Positions 1 through 11,484 of a stretch of DNA of 64,000 nucleotides are shown in pieces. Position 1 is the first letter of the stretch. Every line of letters begins with the position of its first letter. Both the position numbers and the translations under genes were made by a program. This DNA comes from Rotaria sp. Silwood1 (Eukaryota > Rotifera > Eurotatoria > Philodinida > Philodinidae): assembly GCA_905250075.1 (NCBI GenBank), contig CAJNOP010000028.1, forward strand, positions 248,001 through 312,000, read 5' to 3'. The notes under the pieces were generated by a model, which was not told where the DNA came from, made no database searches, and saw only the letters and a list, made by a program, of their open reading frames with translations.

Positions 1-982
1 GAAGATGATAAAATTCAACAAACAGGACAAATAACTAAAGATATTGATGGAATATCTTTAGAAAATTGGCAATTATTAGAACAATTAAAATATAAAAGAA
101 TAAATGAATCAGCACAAAAAAATCATGAAAAAATATATGCTAATAAAAATAATAATCCAATAATAAAAAAAGATGTAGCTTCATCATCATCATTACCATC
201 ATCATCATCATCATCTGTACAAGCAACTGATCGTTTAATGAAAGAATTAAGAGATATATTTCGTTCACAATCATATAAAAATGGAGATTATACTATTGAA
301 CTTGTTGATGAAAGTCTTTATGAATGGAATGTTAAAGTAAAATTTTTATTTAACTTTTTTTTTTAAAATGAAATTTCAAAGAAACAAATAAAATTTTTTT
401 TTATTTTTCTTTCTAGTTATATCATGTGGATAAAGATAGCAAATTATATACAGATCTCGAAGAAATGAAAGCATCTGAGAAAAATTTTGATAAATTAGAT
501 CATATTTTATTAAATTTATCATTTAATGATAATTATCCATTTACACCACCATTTGTAAGTAAAATACCATATGAAACTTTTTGATTATAGTAAAACAACA
601 AAATTTATAGAAAAATCTTATTGTTCTTTTGTTTAGGTACGTGTCATTAGACCTATAATTACTGGTGGACATGTATATTCAGGAGCAATTTGTAAGTATA
701 TATATATATACGTATTTGTTTTTCTCTATTATATAATTTAAAATGAATATAAAAATATTTTCAGGTATGGAATTACTGACCCGACAAGGTTGGTCATCGG
801 CATATAGTGTTGAGTCATTACTTCTTCAAATAATAGCAACATTGTGTAAAGCAGGTGCACGTATTGATTTAAGTTCATTGACCGAATCATTTTCACTTCA
901 ACGAGCCCAACAAGCATTTCGTCATATAGCTAATGTACATGAAAAAAGTGGATGGTATACAGCACCAAAAGCAGATGGATAA
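1..982 (+). CDS. UBE2Q: UBE2Q-type E2 ubiquitin-conjugating enzyme, 5' partial
   Basis: E2 enzyme that carries ubiquitin as a thioester and passes it to substrates. Four exons are read: 1-336, 417-554, 637-691 and 765-982 (stop TAA), giving 248 visible residues in one continuous frame; the N-terminal RWD-like part lies outside the window. The start of the UBC fold ([14 protein letters not shown]) follows a Ser-rich linker. The PFTPPFVRVI segment precedes the catalytic cysteine in GAIC (about residue 177), followed by [14 protein letters not shown] and the C-terminal [13 protein letters not shown], both hallmarks of UBE2Q1/Q2. All introns are GT-AG and 73-82 nt. An AATAAA lies about 80 nt after the stop. 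It heads a same-strand row with the galactosyltransferase and XPF. Family assignment is firm; the choice between Q1 and Q2 is not possible. Confidence 0.93.
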
Positions 983-1332
983 ACAACAACTTTTCTTTTT
1001 CTTTTTTTTTTCTTTTGACTATAACAAACATTTGTCTTCGCTCTTTTTTTTTTTTTCTATGTAAATAAATACTTGTAGTAGTCTGTATGAATTATTTTCT
1101 TTTGACGGTGTTTAATACTGTGCTCTTTGTGTGATCGTTTGTCTCTGTTTATTTGTCGATTGATATTCATTAAAGGAAAAATAAAAAAAAAACCTAAAAA
1201 CTTTTCATTTTCTTTTTTTTTCTTCATTAAATTCAATATTCATTTTTATTAGATAAAATAATATTTTGTGATATGTCATGTCGTTAGTAGAATGTTGTCA
1301 TTATTAAATCAAGTCAAATTATTCTATTCATC

Positions 1333-2942
1333 ATGTGCAATCGTTTAAAACGTCGTCCAGTGTTAATTTTATTATTTTTTATACATATTGTTTTATTTTC
1401 AACATATATATTTGTACATTATCAAAGTAATGCTTCAAATGATGTAATAAAAAATGATCGATCAATTGAATTATTAACACCAAATAATCTACCAGCTGGT
1501 TTAATTGAAAAAACTGATCGATTATTATTATATAAGAATTATAGACATTCAAAATTTCAACAAAATATTAATTTACGTAGTAGTGAAAAATTTGAATCTC
1601 TTAATGTTTCATTTGTAAGAGATAGTGATTCAAAACATATGATTGTTCTATGTCCAATTTTACCAATGAAATTAGGTAATTTCATATGAGAATAAAAAAA
1701 CATACTAATATTTCTATAACAGAATTGAGAAATTTACATGACAGTTTGAAAAGTTATTCAATTTTTTTCTTAAATGAAATCGAACATCGATATATATATA
1801 TGCATGATATTCATTAGTTCTATGTAAAAGTTTCAAAAATGAACACTACATTTTAACATATGATTTGTACAATTTATTTTTCTTCAGTTGGTCGTGTTGA
1901 AGCTGATTTGTTCTCATATGATATGGAGGATATTGAAAAACATCATGAAAATTCTAGTATAAAACTTGGTGGTCATTGGTCACCTGCTCATTGTACATCT
2001 CGTTATCGTGTAGCAATTATTATTCCATATCGTGATCGAGATATGCAATTACGTATATTTCTTAATTTTATGCATCCATTTTTACAAAAACAACAATTAG
2101 ATTATCAAATTTTTCTTATTGAACCAGTAAGTATATGAGAACAAAAAATTTATAATCATAAGAATTTTGTTCTATTATTTAAGATAATGAGTGTAACATT
2201 TAATCGAGCACTTTTATTTAATATTGGTTTTCATGAAGCAATGAAACATTATGCATGGGAATGTTTTATATTTCATGATGTAGATTTAATACCAGAAGAT
2301 GATAGAAATATTTATTCATGTCCACCTGAACCACGTCATATGTCAGTAGCAGTAAATACATTAAATTATCAGTGAGTAAATATTAAAATAACTTAGAAAT
2401 AAAAATAAAAACTTCAATATGTTCTATATAGACTTCCTTATCGAACAATTTTTGGTGGTGTTTCAGCTTTAACAGGTGAACAATTTAAATCTGTTAATGG
2501 ATTTTCAAATCAATTTTTTGGATGGGGTGGTGAAGATGATGGTAAGACATATTATCAAATAAAAACTTCAAAAACAAAATTGTTTTGTTAGATATGGCTG
2601 CAAGAATACTCACTAAATATCGAATATCTCGTTATCCAGCATCTATTGCTCGTTATAAAATGTTACGACATCAACAAGATACTCCAAATAAATTCAGGTT
2701 TTAATAATAACTATTCATTTGGATTGAAAATTTAATTTTTTATTTTTATTAGATATAAAATTTTAAGTTTAAGTAATGCAATACGTTTAGTCGATGGTCT
2801 TTCTAATCTACAATTTACAATGATTGAAACACGTAAAGAAAAATTATTTACACTTATTCGTGTAACATATAATGAAACATTAATTAAATCAACTGTTGCT
2901 CATATAAATAAAACTATAAAAGCTAGACGACATAGAACTTAA
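1333..2942 (+). CDS. B4GALT: beta-1,4-galactosyltransferase (GT7 family), 391 aa
   Basis: Golgi type II membrane enzyme transferring galactose (or GalNAc) from UDP-sugar to terminal GlcNAc or related acceptors. Six exons: 1333-1675, 1888-2126, 2184-2371, 2432-2541, 2592-2697 and 2753-2942; joined length 391 aa, near the family norm of about 400. The start gives a short basic cytoplasmic tail and a signal anchor (about residues 10-28). Family motifs in order: AIIIPYRDRDMQLRIFLNFM, FNRALLFNIGF, the metal-binding DVD (about 226-228) in FHDVDLIPEDDRN, FGGVSALT, and GWGGEDDD (about 287-294). The first intron is 212 nt, the rest about 50-60 nt. The donor after exon 5 is a weak GTTTTA. Which B4GALT subgroup it belongs to cannot be told by eye. 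Confidence 0.93.
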
Positions 2943-3166
2943 TGATTATCAATTTTAAAGAAAAAGAATTATTTCTGTTCTTGTTTTATTCTTATTTTTT
3001 TTTTTTTTTGTTATTCTTATTTTCATTCATCTAGAAGATCAAAAGAAAAGTGCTATGTCAGTTATAATTTTTTTGTTTTCGTATTTTTCTGAAGAGTTTT
3101 GAAAAATACTTAAAAAAAAAAAGAACAAAAAGGATCACTTATTAGATAATATCAATAAAAATCAGT

Positions 3167-3176
3167 TTTTTTGCAG
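3167..3176 (+). promoter_or_regulatory. splice-acceptor-like site just upstream of XPF start
   Basis: A T-rich tract ending in GCAG lies 20 nt before the XPF ATG, with no visible 5' exon donor in the 220 nt between the galactosyltransferase stop and this site. In rotifers, spliced-leader trans-splicing is known, so this may be a trans-splice acceptor. It could also be the acceptor of an undetected 5'UTR intron. Confidence 0.35.
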
Positions 3177-3196
3177 AAAAAAAAAGAAACAAAAGT

Positions 3197-6100
3197 ATGG
3201 ATGTTGAAGAAAAACTAATAAATAATACTGGAATATTGCAATATGAAAATGAAATTATTTTACAGTTATATCATGAAGATGGATTGCTTATATTAGCTAG
3301 GTAAGAATCATATAAATAAATAGTCTTTTGATATACATAATGTTTCATTATGTGATCTATTGAAATATCTATAGAGGTCTTGGGCTGGAAAGAATATTTT
3401 GTGAAATAATGAAACTATATTGTGCCGAACATAATCTTGTTTTTATAATGGGTTGTACTGATGTTGAACAAACATATTTCATTGAACAACTTATCAATGA
3501 TGGTATCGATCCTGCACCACGTATTATAACTGCAGATATATCAATTCAAGATCGAAAAGAACTTTACGTTCAAGGTGGACTTTTCTTTGCTACTGCACGG
3601 TGATTAATTTAAAGAAAAATATATAAAATAAAAACAAAAACATTAAATTATTCCTTTTTTTTTGTTCTTAAAGTATTTTAACAGTTGATCTATTAACTGA
3701 TCGTATTCCAATTGATTTAATAACTGGTTTATTAGTTTATCGTGCTCATCGAATAACTGATTCATCATCAGAATCATTTATAGTTCGTTTATATCGTCAT
3801 AAAAATAAAACTGGTTTTATAAAAGGTTTTAGTGATTCATCATTAGATTTTACACGTGGTTATAATCAATTAGAATGTGTTATGAAAAATTTATTTCTTC
3901 GTAATGTTTATTTATATCCAAGATTTCAAGTAACAATTCGTTCAACATTTGAAAATTGTTCACCTGATGTTATTGAATTACAAGTACCATTAACATTATT
4001 AATGACAGATATTCAAGTATCATTAATGGAATTAATAAATGTATGTTTACAAGAACTTCGTTCATCAACAACATGGATTGATAATGATCTATTAACTGTT
4101 GATCAAGCAATATTAAATTCTTTTGAACGTTTAATACATTTACAATTACAACCAATATGGAATCAAGTTAGTGTAAGAACAAAACAATTATTAAATGATA
4201 TAAAAACTTTACGATTATTTGTACTTTATTTAACACAATATGATTGTGTAACATTTTATAATGCTGTACAAGCTGTTTTTATTAATGAAAAATTATATGG
4301 TTCACGTGGAAAAAATATTCATTCATCACAAGGATCAACAGGTAGTTGGCTTTATTTACCAGCTGCTGAAAGATTATTAATGGTAAATAAATATTTTTTG
4401 AAGAAAACAAACATTATTTTATTTAGAAGAATAAAATATTTAGTCAGTAAATTAAATAAGAATAGAATCAGTAAGTTGAGTTAATGATCAATACATAACT
4501 TACATAGTCAATTACTGATGAATTAGGTTTATTAATAAGTTTAAAGGTCAATAAATAATATTTACTGATAGTTTAGTAAATTAAAAGGTAAATAACGAAA
4601 TTGAAATACGTTATAGAATGAGTCACTTTTTTTTTTCATCATCATTTGCACTGGTAGTACAGATGATTTGTACTAAATACATGTATGTACACGTCGATTC
4701 TATTCTTTCCTTTCAGTTCAGCTTAGTGTCAATGAGTAAAAAAATTTGGACGTAGTGCAAGTTGCTTAATATAAAAATGATCTATCAAATCATGGGATTG
4801 TGAGACATCTTCAAAAAAACAAAACCAAAAAGAAATCAAAATGTTGAGTTAAAGACATTTTATTTGAGAATTCTAATAGAGCAGAAGCATTATTTTCGAA
4901 GAAATTATCAGAATACTATAAAGAAAATGAAAAAACAATTTATTATATAGTAATGGACTGTGTTTTAAAGTTTTCTCCTGAAGACTTCACCAAAAATTTT
5001 TGGATGAAAGCCTGCCGAAATCAAGATTCCAAAAAAAAAATAACTTTCGGGTTTTCATTAGAAACTTTTAGAAAACGATTTTATTTGATAGAAAAAATTA
5101 TTCTGAGCAAAATGAGACGTCTATGTTCTGCTCATGAATTTTCTTCAAAAAAACTGCATTCAATTTACAGAAAGATCAATAGGCATTTTTCTGGTTTTTT
5201 TGTTTTTTCAATTTTAATACTTTTGTCATGTTTGACACTTTAGAGTTTTCTATAAATTGAATACAGTTTGATGAGGAAAGATCATGGAGAGTTCGAAAAC
5301 ATCTTAATTTGCTCTATTGAAAAAATCTTTTCAGAAAAGTTTCAACTGGAAGCCAGAAAGCTAGTTAAGGAAAGATCTTAGTTTTTTGTACATCTTCGTC
5401 CAAGCAGTTTTGTTTGAAGTTTTCGAACCTACTAAGCCTGGTAGAAAATTTTTCCAGTTACACAAATATCTTTTCAGTTTCTTGCTTGCTATTACCCTCG
5501 AGACGAAAGCTTAAAAATACAATCATCCTAAATGTATGTGTACTAGTATAAATGCATTCAGGCCAAGGATTATAAATCTCAAGGGGAAGTAAATATTTAT
5601 CTATTACGTTATGCAAAAAGTCATCAATTTGTTGTTTATAAAACTGAAGTTGAATACAATGATAAACTTCTTAGTATTGATGAAAATGTAGAAAAAAGTA
5701 CATACAAAAATGATATAATGATGATACAATAAAACTAAAACATATCATTCGAATACTTCAAGAAATCTAACAGCTTCATATCTAAACACATCATTAGTAT
5801 TGTTATTCGTCTGAAATATTGTAAACTATCATCAGCAGCAAAGATAATTTCGCTAGATGAGGAAAGCAATAGAGATAGACCAGTAAAGGCTAAAACTGCT
5901 TTACTAGCACAATAATTTATAATTTTCATCCTCTTTGAATCTCTAAATTTCTATTTTATGTTCTTTTTTTTTTTTTTACTTCTTCTGTATTTTTCAATTA
6001 TTTTTTGTATACTAAATTATACTTCATACGAATAAATTAGAAATTTTCTATTGATAAAATCAATATTTTTTTTTTTTATTTACTAAGTTTCTATATTTTA

Positions 6101-8578
6101 CTGATATTTGTATATACTCAATCTTTATAGTGATCTTTTATATACTTTTTTTTATTGATAACTTAAATTGATGCCATTATTTATGAGATTTGTATAGGCA
6201 TCGAAATGTCGAGTATTTGGTGAAACAACTAAAAAACAAGTTCAACAAACAAAAGAAAATGAAGAACCACCAAAACTTGAAGAAAATCCTAAATTAAAAC
6301 TTGTTTCTGATGTACTTCAAGAAATTCGAGAAAATGAAGATAATAAATTATTAGGACCTCCAGTTACATTAATTGTATGTGGAGAAGATCGAGCATGTTC
6401 ACAATTGAAACAGGTTTAAATTTATTCGAAATCTTCGAATTATTCTAATATTTTCTTGATTTTTATAGTATCTTTTGTTAGGTGGAAGAGTTATGCTCGA
6501 ACGTTTATTAGAACAAACTCTTAATGCATCAAATACAAATGAAACAACAAAAGAAAGTGAAACAAAAAAAACAATGGTAACATTTTAGTATTACATGAAT
6601 TTAGCATATCTAGAGAAACACATCAAATAAATAATTCTTATAAAGAACTTAACAATCTTATTTTATATGTATAAGAAGAAAAAATTTAAAATCTAGTTTT
6701 TTTAACTGAAAATATAAGGGTGTTTTGGTATATAAAAGTATATCACAGAGTACACTATCCTTATCGACAATATGCGGTTTAATATCTATATTAGTTTGGA
6801 CGCTAATATATTTTAAAATTATCTTTCAATTATCTAGGAAAAGAAAGGAAAGAAAACACGAACAACAACCGATACAAAAGAAGAAGAAGAAGAATCAAAT
6901 GAGAATCCCAATGTTGATAATAAACCTGAAATAGAAGGGGTAATGTTAATATCAATTTAATATTTCGTTGATAGAAAAATATTTTTAGATTGAAGGTGGC
7001 TATGTCATTGAAGATGATGATGGATTTACAAGTCCATCGACAACAATTCTTTATCCATTTAGTGGAAATATTGATAATCATTTTGTACTAGGAAAAATTT
7101 TACTTAAATATCGTCCACGTTTTGTTATATTGTATGATGCATCATTAACATTTGTTAGACAACTTGAAGTAAAGAAACGACAAAAAAAAAAATAACTTCA
7201 AATTTTTCTTTTTACAATTTTATAATTTTTAAAAAAGGTTTTCAAAGCAACAAATCCTGAACATCCATTACGTATTTATTTTCTTCTTTATGGAAAATCA
7301 ATTGAAGAACAACGATATTTATTAAGTGTAAAAAAAGAAAAAGAAGCATTTGAAAATCTTGTTCGAGAAAAAGCAGTATGATTTCTATATACAAGTTTTG
7401 TTCTAATAATAAAAAATAAAATTGAATTTCAATTTTAGTCTATGGTAATACCCGAAGAACGTGAAGGACGTGATGAATATAATCCATTATTAAGTCGTGA
7501 TCCAACTCCAGCTAATCAACAAGCATATGGAGCTGGAGCAGCTTCTACAATTGATCAAAGTGATACAAGACGTGGTGGTTTATTTCCTATGACAACAATT
7601 TCAAATATTCGTCCAAAAGTATCCACATCAATTTTCATATTAAAAAAAATCAAATGTATTTTGTTTTCAGGTTATTGTTGATATGCGTGAATTTCGAAGT
7701 GAACTTCCATCATTAATATGGAAACGTGGTATTGATATAGAACCAGTTACACTTGAAGTTGGAGATTATATTTTAACACCTGAAATATGTATTGAAAGAA
7801 AAAGTGTTTCGGATTTAATTGGTTCATTAAATAATGGTCGATTATATCAACAAGCTTTACAAATGACAAGATTTTATAAAAGACCAATGTTACTTATTGA
7901 ATTTGATCAAAAACAAGCATTTCATCTAGCTGTAAAAGAAAAAAAATTCTCGTTTCTATTTGAACTTGTTTCTGTTTTTTTTTTCGAATAGAATAAACAA
8001 AGATATAATTCATCATCAGAATTTAGTTCACATGATATAACATCCAAATTAGCTTTATTAACAATGCATTTTCCAAAATTAAGAATTTTATGGTGTCCAT
8101 CACCACATGCTAGTGCAGAATTATTTGAAGATCTTAAAGTATGTAAATTTGCATAAATTAGTAATGGATTAATTTTCTTTTCGATTTTAGAGAGATCGAG
8201 AAGAACCCGATACAAAAAGTGCTATGTTAGTAACAGCTGAATCAGAATTACTTGATAATGATGAACGATATAATACCATTGCACAGGTATTGTTTTGTTT
8301 TATTTTTGTAAATTTCTTACGAAAATTTCATTTTAAAATTTTAGGATCTTTTAATACGTATGCCCGGTGTAACATTTAAAAATTATAAATTAATAATGAA
8401 TAATGTTGAAAACTTACGTGCATTAAGTCAATTGAATGAAAATGAATTAGCAACAATAATGGGAAATTCTAAACAAGCATCATTACTCTATAATTTTATT
8501 CATAAACAAAAAGGTGATCTTGTTCTTGATATTAAAACTAAAGCAACATCGAATAATACATGGAAAAAACGTCGATAG
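3197..8578 (+). CDS. ERCC4: DNA repair endonuclease XPF (ERCC4), 899 aa
   Basis: Catalytic subunit of the XPF-ERCC1 structure-specific nuclease, which cuts 5' of lesions in nucleotide excision repair and acts in interstrand crosslink repair. Thirteen exons: 3197-3300, 3375-3599, 3674-4382, 6198-6413, 6469-6576, 6838-6939, 6989-7168, 7238-7375, 7439-7618, 7671-7931, 7992-8138, 8191-8286 and 8345-8578. They join to 899 aa (human 916). The N-terminal degenerate SF2 helicase module shows [20 protein letters not shown]; a variable Lys/Glu-rich linker follows; then the nuclease domain with [21 protein letters not shown] and the metal-binding ERK (about 696-698) with [15 protein letters not shown]; then the tandem helix-hairpin-helix end (MPGVTFKNY). 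Intron 3 is 1,815 nt, far longer than the others, and holds a decayed coding fragment. No catalytic residue appears lost. Confidence 0.96.
4383..6197 (+). other. long XPF intron 3
   Basis: This 1.8-kb intron separates the XPF helicase-like module from the linker and nuclease part. It begins GTAAAT and ends TATAG. Apart from the decayed frame at 5549-5914, I see only AT-rich sequence with short chance ORFs, such as an unrecognised 96-codon one at 4953-5243. Confidence 0.8.
5549..5914 (+). pseudogene. decayed coding fragment of unknown origin inside XPF intron
   Basis: One frame of about 122 codons reads through with only two closely spaced stops (TAA, one codon, TAA, near 5729-5737). The text before ([20 protein letters not shown]) and after ([20 protein letters not shown]) has protein-like composition with codon use like the neighbouring exons, unlike the rest of the intron. 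I do not recognise the family. It may be a relic of a gene inserted in the intron, or a chance frame. No part is needed to keep the XPF frame. Confidence 0.35.
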
Positions 8579-8934
8579 AACAAAATAATTTCATCTAACT
8601 TATTTGTTCAGTTTAGTCTATATTTATATATATATATATATTTCTTTTTAATGAACAAAATGAACACATTTCGAAAGAAATAAAAAACAAAACAGTGAGA
8701 ATATAAAGTTATTTTCGAAAAAAAAAAGAAAAAGACTAGAAAACGAAAAAAACACAAAAGAAATACAATTCGCTTTGGTACACCCCCATTAAGACTTATA
8801 ATAAGACACGACAACAACAATTGCCTACATAATTAATTTGTCGAATTCAAACGCATCATCGACTAATTCATTCATGGTGTGCTTATACTCATACATCATA
8901 GATGAAAAACAAATCTGACAAATGAAGTAGAAAA
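8579..8934. other. convergent spacer XPF / FGF-like
   Basis: The two genes end towards each other here. It holds a TA-repeat near 8627-8641 and A-rich tracts, but no gene that I can see. Confidence 0.6.
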
Positions 8935-11484
8935 CTAGGAGTGACGAGTTCGTCTTGAACGCCATCGTCGTGTTGTTAATGGTAAATTTAAACTATGCAT
9001 TGGACTATAAACATTAATAATCAAAGGTTTTAATGGTGCTATTGTAGAAGAGAAAGTTAATCTTCTTATTGGTCTAAATTTAGTAGAAGTAATAGTAGTT
9101 GTTGTTGTTGTTGAAGTAGTTGTAGTAGTGGTCGTCGTTGTTAGAGAAAATCGAAAACGTTGTCGATAATCACTTATCAATTTTGGTGATTTATTATTTA
9201 TTGGATTTGTATTTTTCACTCTTTGTTTATGAGAATCATATTGTTGATCAACTATACGACGTGCAGCAGCTGTATCCGAAGATATATCAGTATTAATACG
9301 AACAAAGGCAAGAAAATTTAGAAAGTTATCATTATCAAATTTACGTCTGAGTCTTGTATGACACATATGGGAAATAGATAAATAACCACGATTGGGTTCT
9401 TCATAGAAAAGTCGATAAGAATCCCAACGACCAAAATCAATATCAGAGCGTTTTGTTTCAAATACACATTGACGTTCGTTACGTTCCATCTGAGATAAAA
9501 AAAATAAGCAAAAAAAAACAAAGACCTTTATTGATCCATTCCATGTATTTATATTGTACTTACTAGACCAAATAATTGATTATCTTTACCACATAAATAA
9601 CGTTTACTTTCTTTATGTTGTATTAAAAAAAGATTGACAGCAATTGGAAGAAATACAAAGACACCTATCAAGAAAAGATGTATATATAAATAAATCTTTT
9701 TCTTTTTAGTTTTTATTGAGTTTTATCATTTTACTAGAATATTAATTTGTATTATTATTATCATTATTTCGAGGTCTTTTGACAACAAAAAAAAAAGAAA
9801 AGATATGTCATATCTATTGAATCATATTTCTATTTTCTTTCTATGATACTTTCCAGAGAAGAAATACAAACTGTGTGTTATTCTGTTCTGACATAGTTAT
9901 ATTTGTATTTGGTGGCAAAACTTCCCCATCAACAATCTGTAAACAATCGTCATTGACGCAATTTATCATCTGCAAAAAAAAAGCGACGCCGTTCCAATGC
10001 AAATATCCTTATACATCCAGACGACGATTGAAAGCAACCCTGGGAGACTACTGACAACTAATATACATTGAATATATCTATATATAGGAGGGTTAATGAG
10101 AGTGTCGATAAGTTTCAGAAGGCTATTTAGATCAGCTGCTTTTATCGTTTATTATATGATTAATGAGGTGTTTGAAGCAAGACAAGAAACTACTAACAGA
10201 AATTCGAGTAAAAAAGAAAGCGATACACGACAAATGACAACATGACAATGATTATCAAAGTGAAATGAAAGAATGATTTATGTATTATGATCAAAAAAAA
10301 TTAAGTTAGCTTATTTTAAGTAACAATAAAATATAAAAAGAAAAAAGAGAAATAACTATCGTATTCTTAAATATCATAGACGTATTCTTGTCAATCAAAT
10401 TATATGACCATCAATGAGACAGAAAATGAGAGAAAAGCAAAAAAAAAAAGTATGTAGACATTTACATTCATCTGGATTTTTACGTAAAGATTACTAGAAT
10501 CAATTATATAACAAGTCAACTATTGTTTTTCTTCCTTAGAAATCGAGGTTACCGGATATATAGATTTCTGATAAGGATATATCATTCGATTTGTATTTTA
10601 ATACATAAATACATGATATCTAGCGGTCACAAATTCTTTATTTACTCGCGACACTTAAATATGCATTTGACAGAACATTATGGATAGTTTAGTTAATTAA
10701 ATTGCATACTTTCGACCATGAATATGTACTGAAGTGTACAAAAGGAAAAAAGAAAAGAATATGATAAATTATCCTTCAAGAAAAAAAAAATAGCCAAACG
10801 ATAATAGATAGTTAATAGACGATGACAGGATAAAATTCGTCTTTGTCTCAAGGCGTTCGACAAGTGTCTTTCTTTTGTGACAGAGGTCTAGAACAATTAG
10901 TATCTTATTTTATTTTATTCTACATTTGACGAATAAGAACCAAGGTCAATATCGCATCTACAGAGTTTTTTTATGTAAATTGACGTAATTATACATATTA
11001 TCCTTTCGTGTGCATAAATATATATATATTCTACAGTCTTTGACTCTTTAATGTCCTTGTATATTCTAAATAATGTTATTTTATCTTGTGAGTGATTCTT
11101 ACCATCTTTTGTTTCTTGTGTATCATCAAGATTTGTTACATGTTTAGCATTAACATAACCATCCATAGGACGCATTTGTAATAAACATTGAGTTTTAGAT
11201 ATAATTTTATAAGTTGATACAAGTTTTTGTCGTTCATCATATGTATCACGTTGAGCACGTGAACGTTCAAGAAGAGATTCTAAAAAGTTTGTATTCGTCA
11301 TAGTCGATATAGACGATGGTGATGGTGATGAATGATGAAGATTTCGATGAACATAATGAATATAAAATGGTGATTGTACCATTTTAGATGATGATATTGT
11401 TATTAGGAATGTTAAATGGAAGAAAAGAAAAAAGAATAAATGTCGAATAGCGACGAATTGCTGATATATAAAGTTGCCAAGCAT
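8935..11484 (-). CDS. fibroblast growth factor-like secreted protein, 345 aa
   Basis: Likely secreted ligand of the FGF beta-trefoil family. Three minus-strand exons: 11484-11103, 9664-9564 and 9489-8935, phases 1 and 0, joined 345 aa. The N-terminus has a hydrophobic stretch (FFFLFFHLTFLITI) that can serve as signal peptide. The trefoil core starts near residue 90: YKIISKTQCLLQMRPMDGYV resembles the first FGF strands (cf. hLQILPDGTV), IAVNLFLIQHKESKRYLCG matches the RYLCM strand, then LFGL, QCVFET, WDSYRLFYEE and NRGYLSISH, in FGF order. The C-terminal tail is unusually long and has a near-pure threonine run (about residues 276-298). Intron 1 is 1,438 nt. Divergence is high, so subfamily is open; another beta-trefoil protein is the main alternative. 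Confidence 0.72.

Noticed and set aside
4953-5243. 96-codon ORF in the XPF intron as a separate gene
   Set aside because: No recognisable motif, no sign of promoter or splice context; composition like the rest of the intron.
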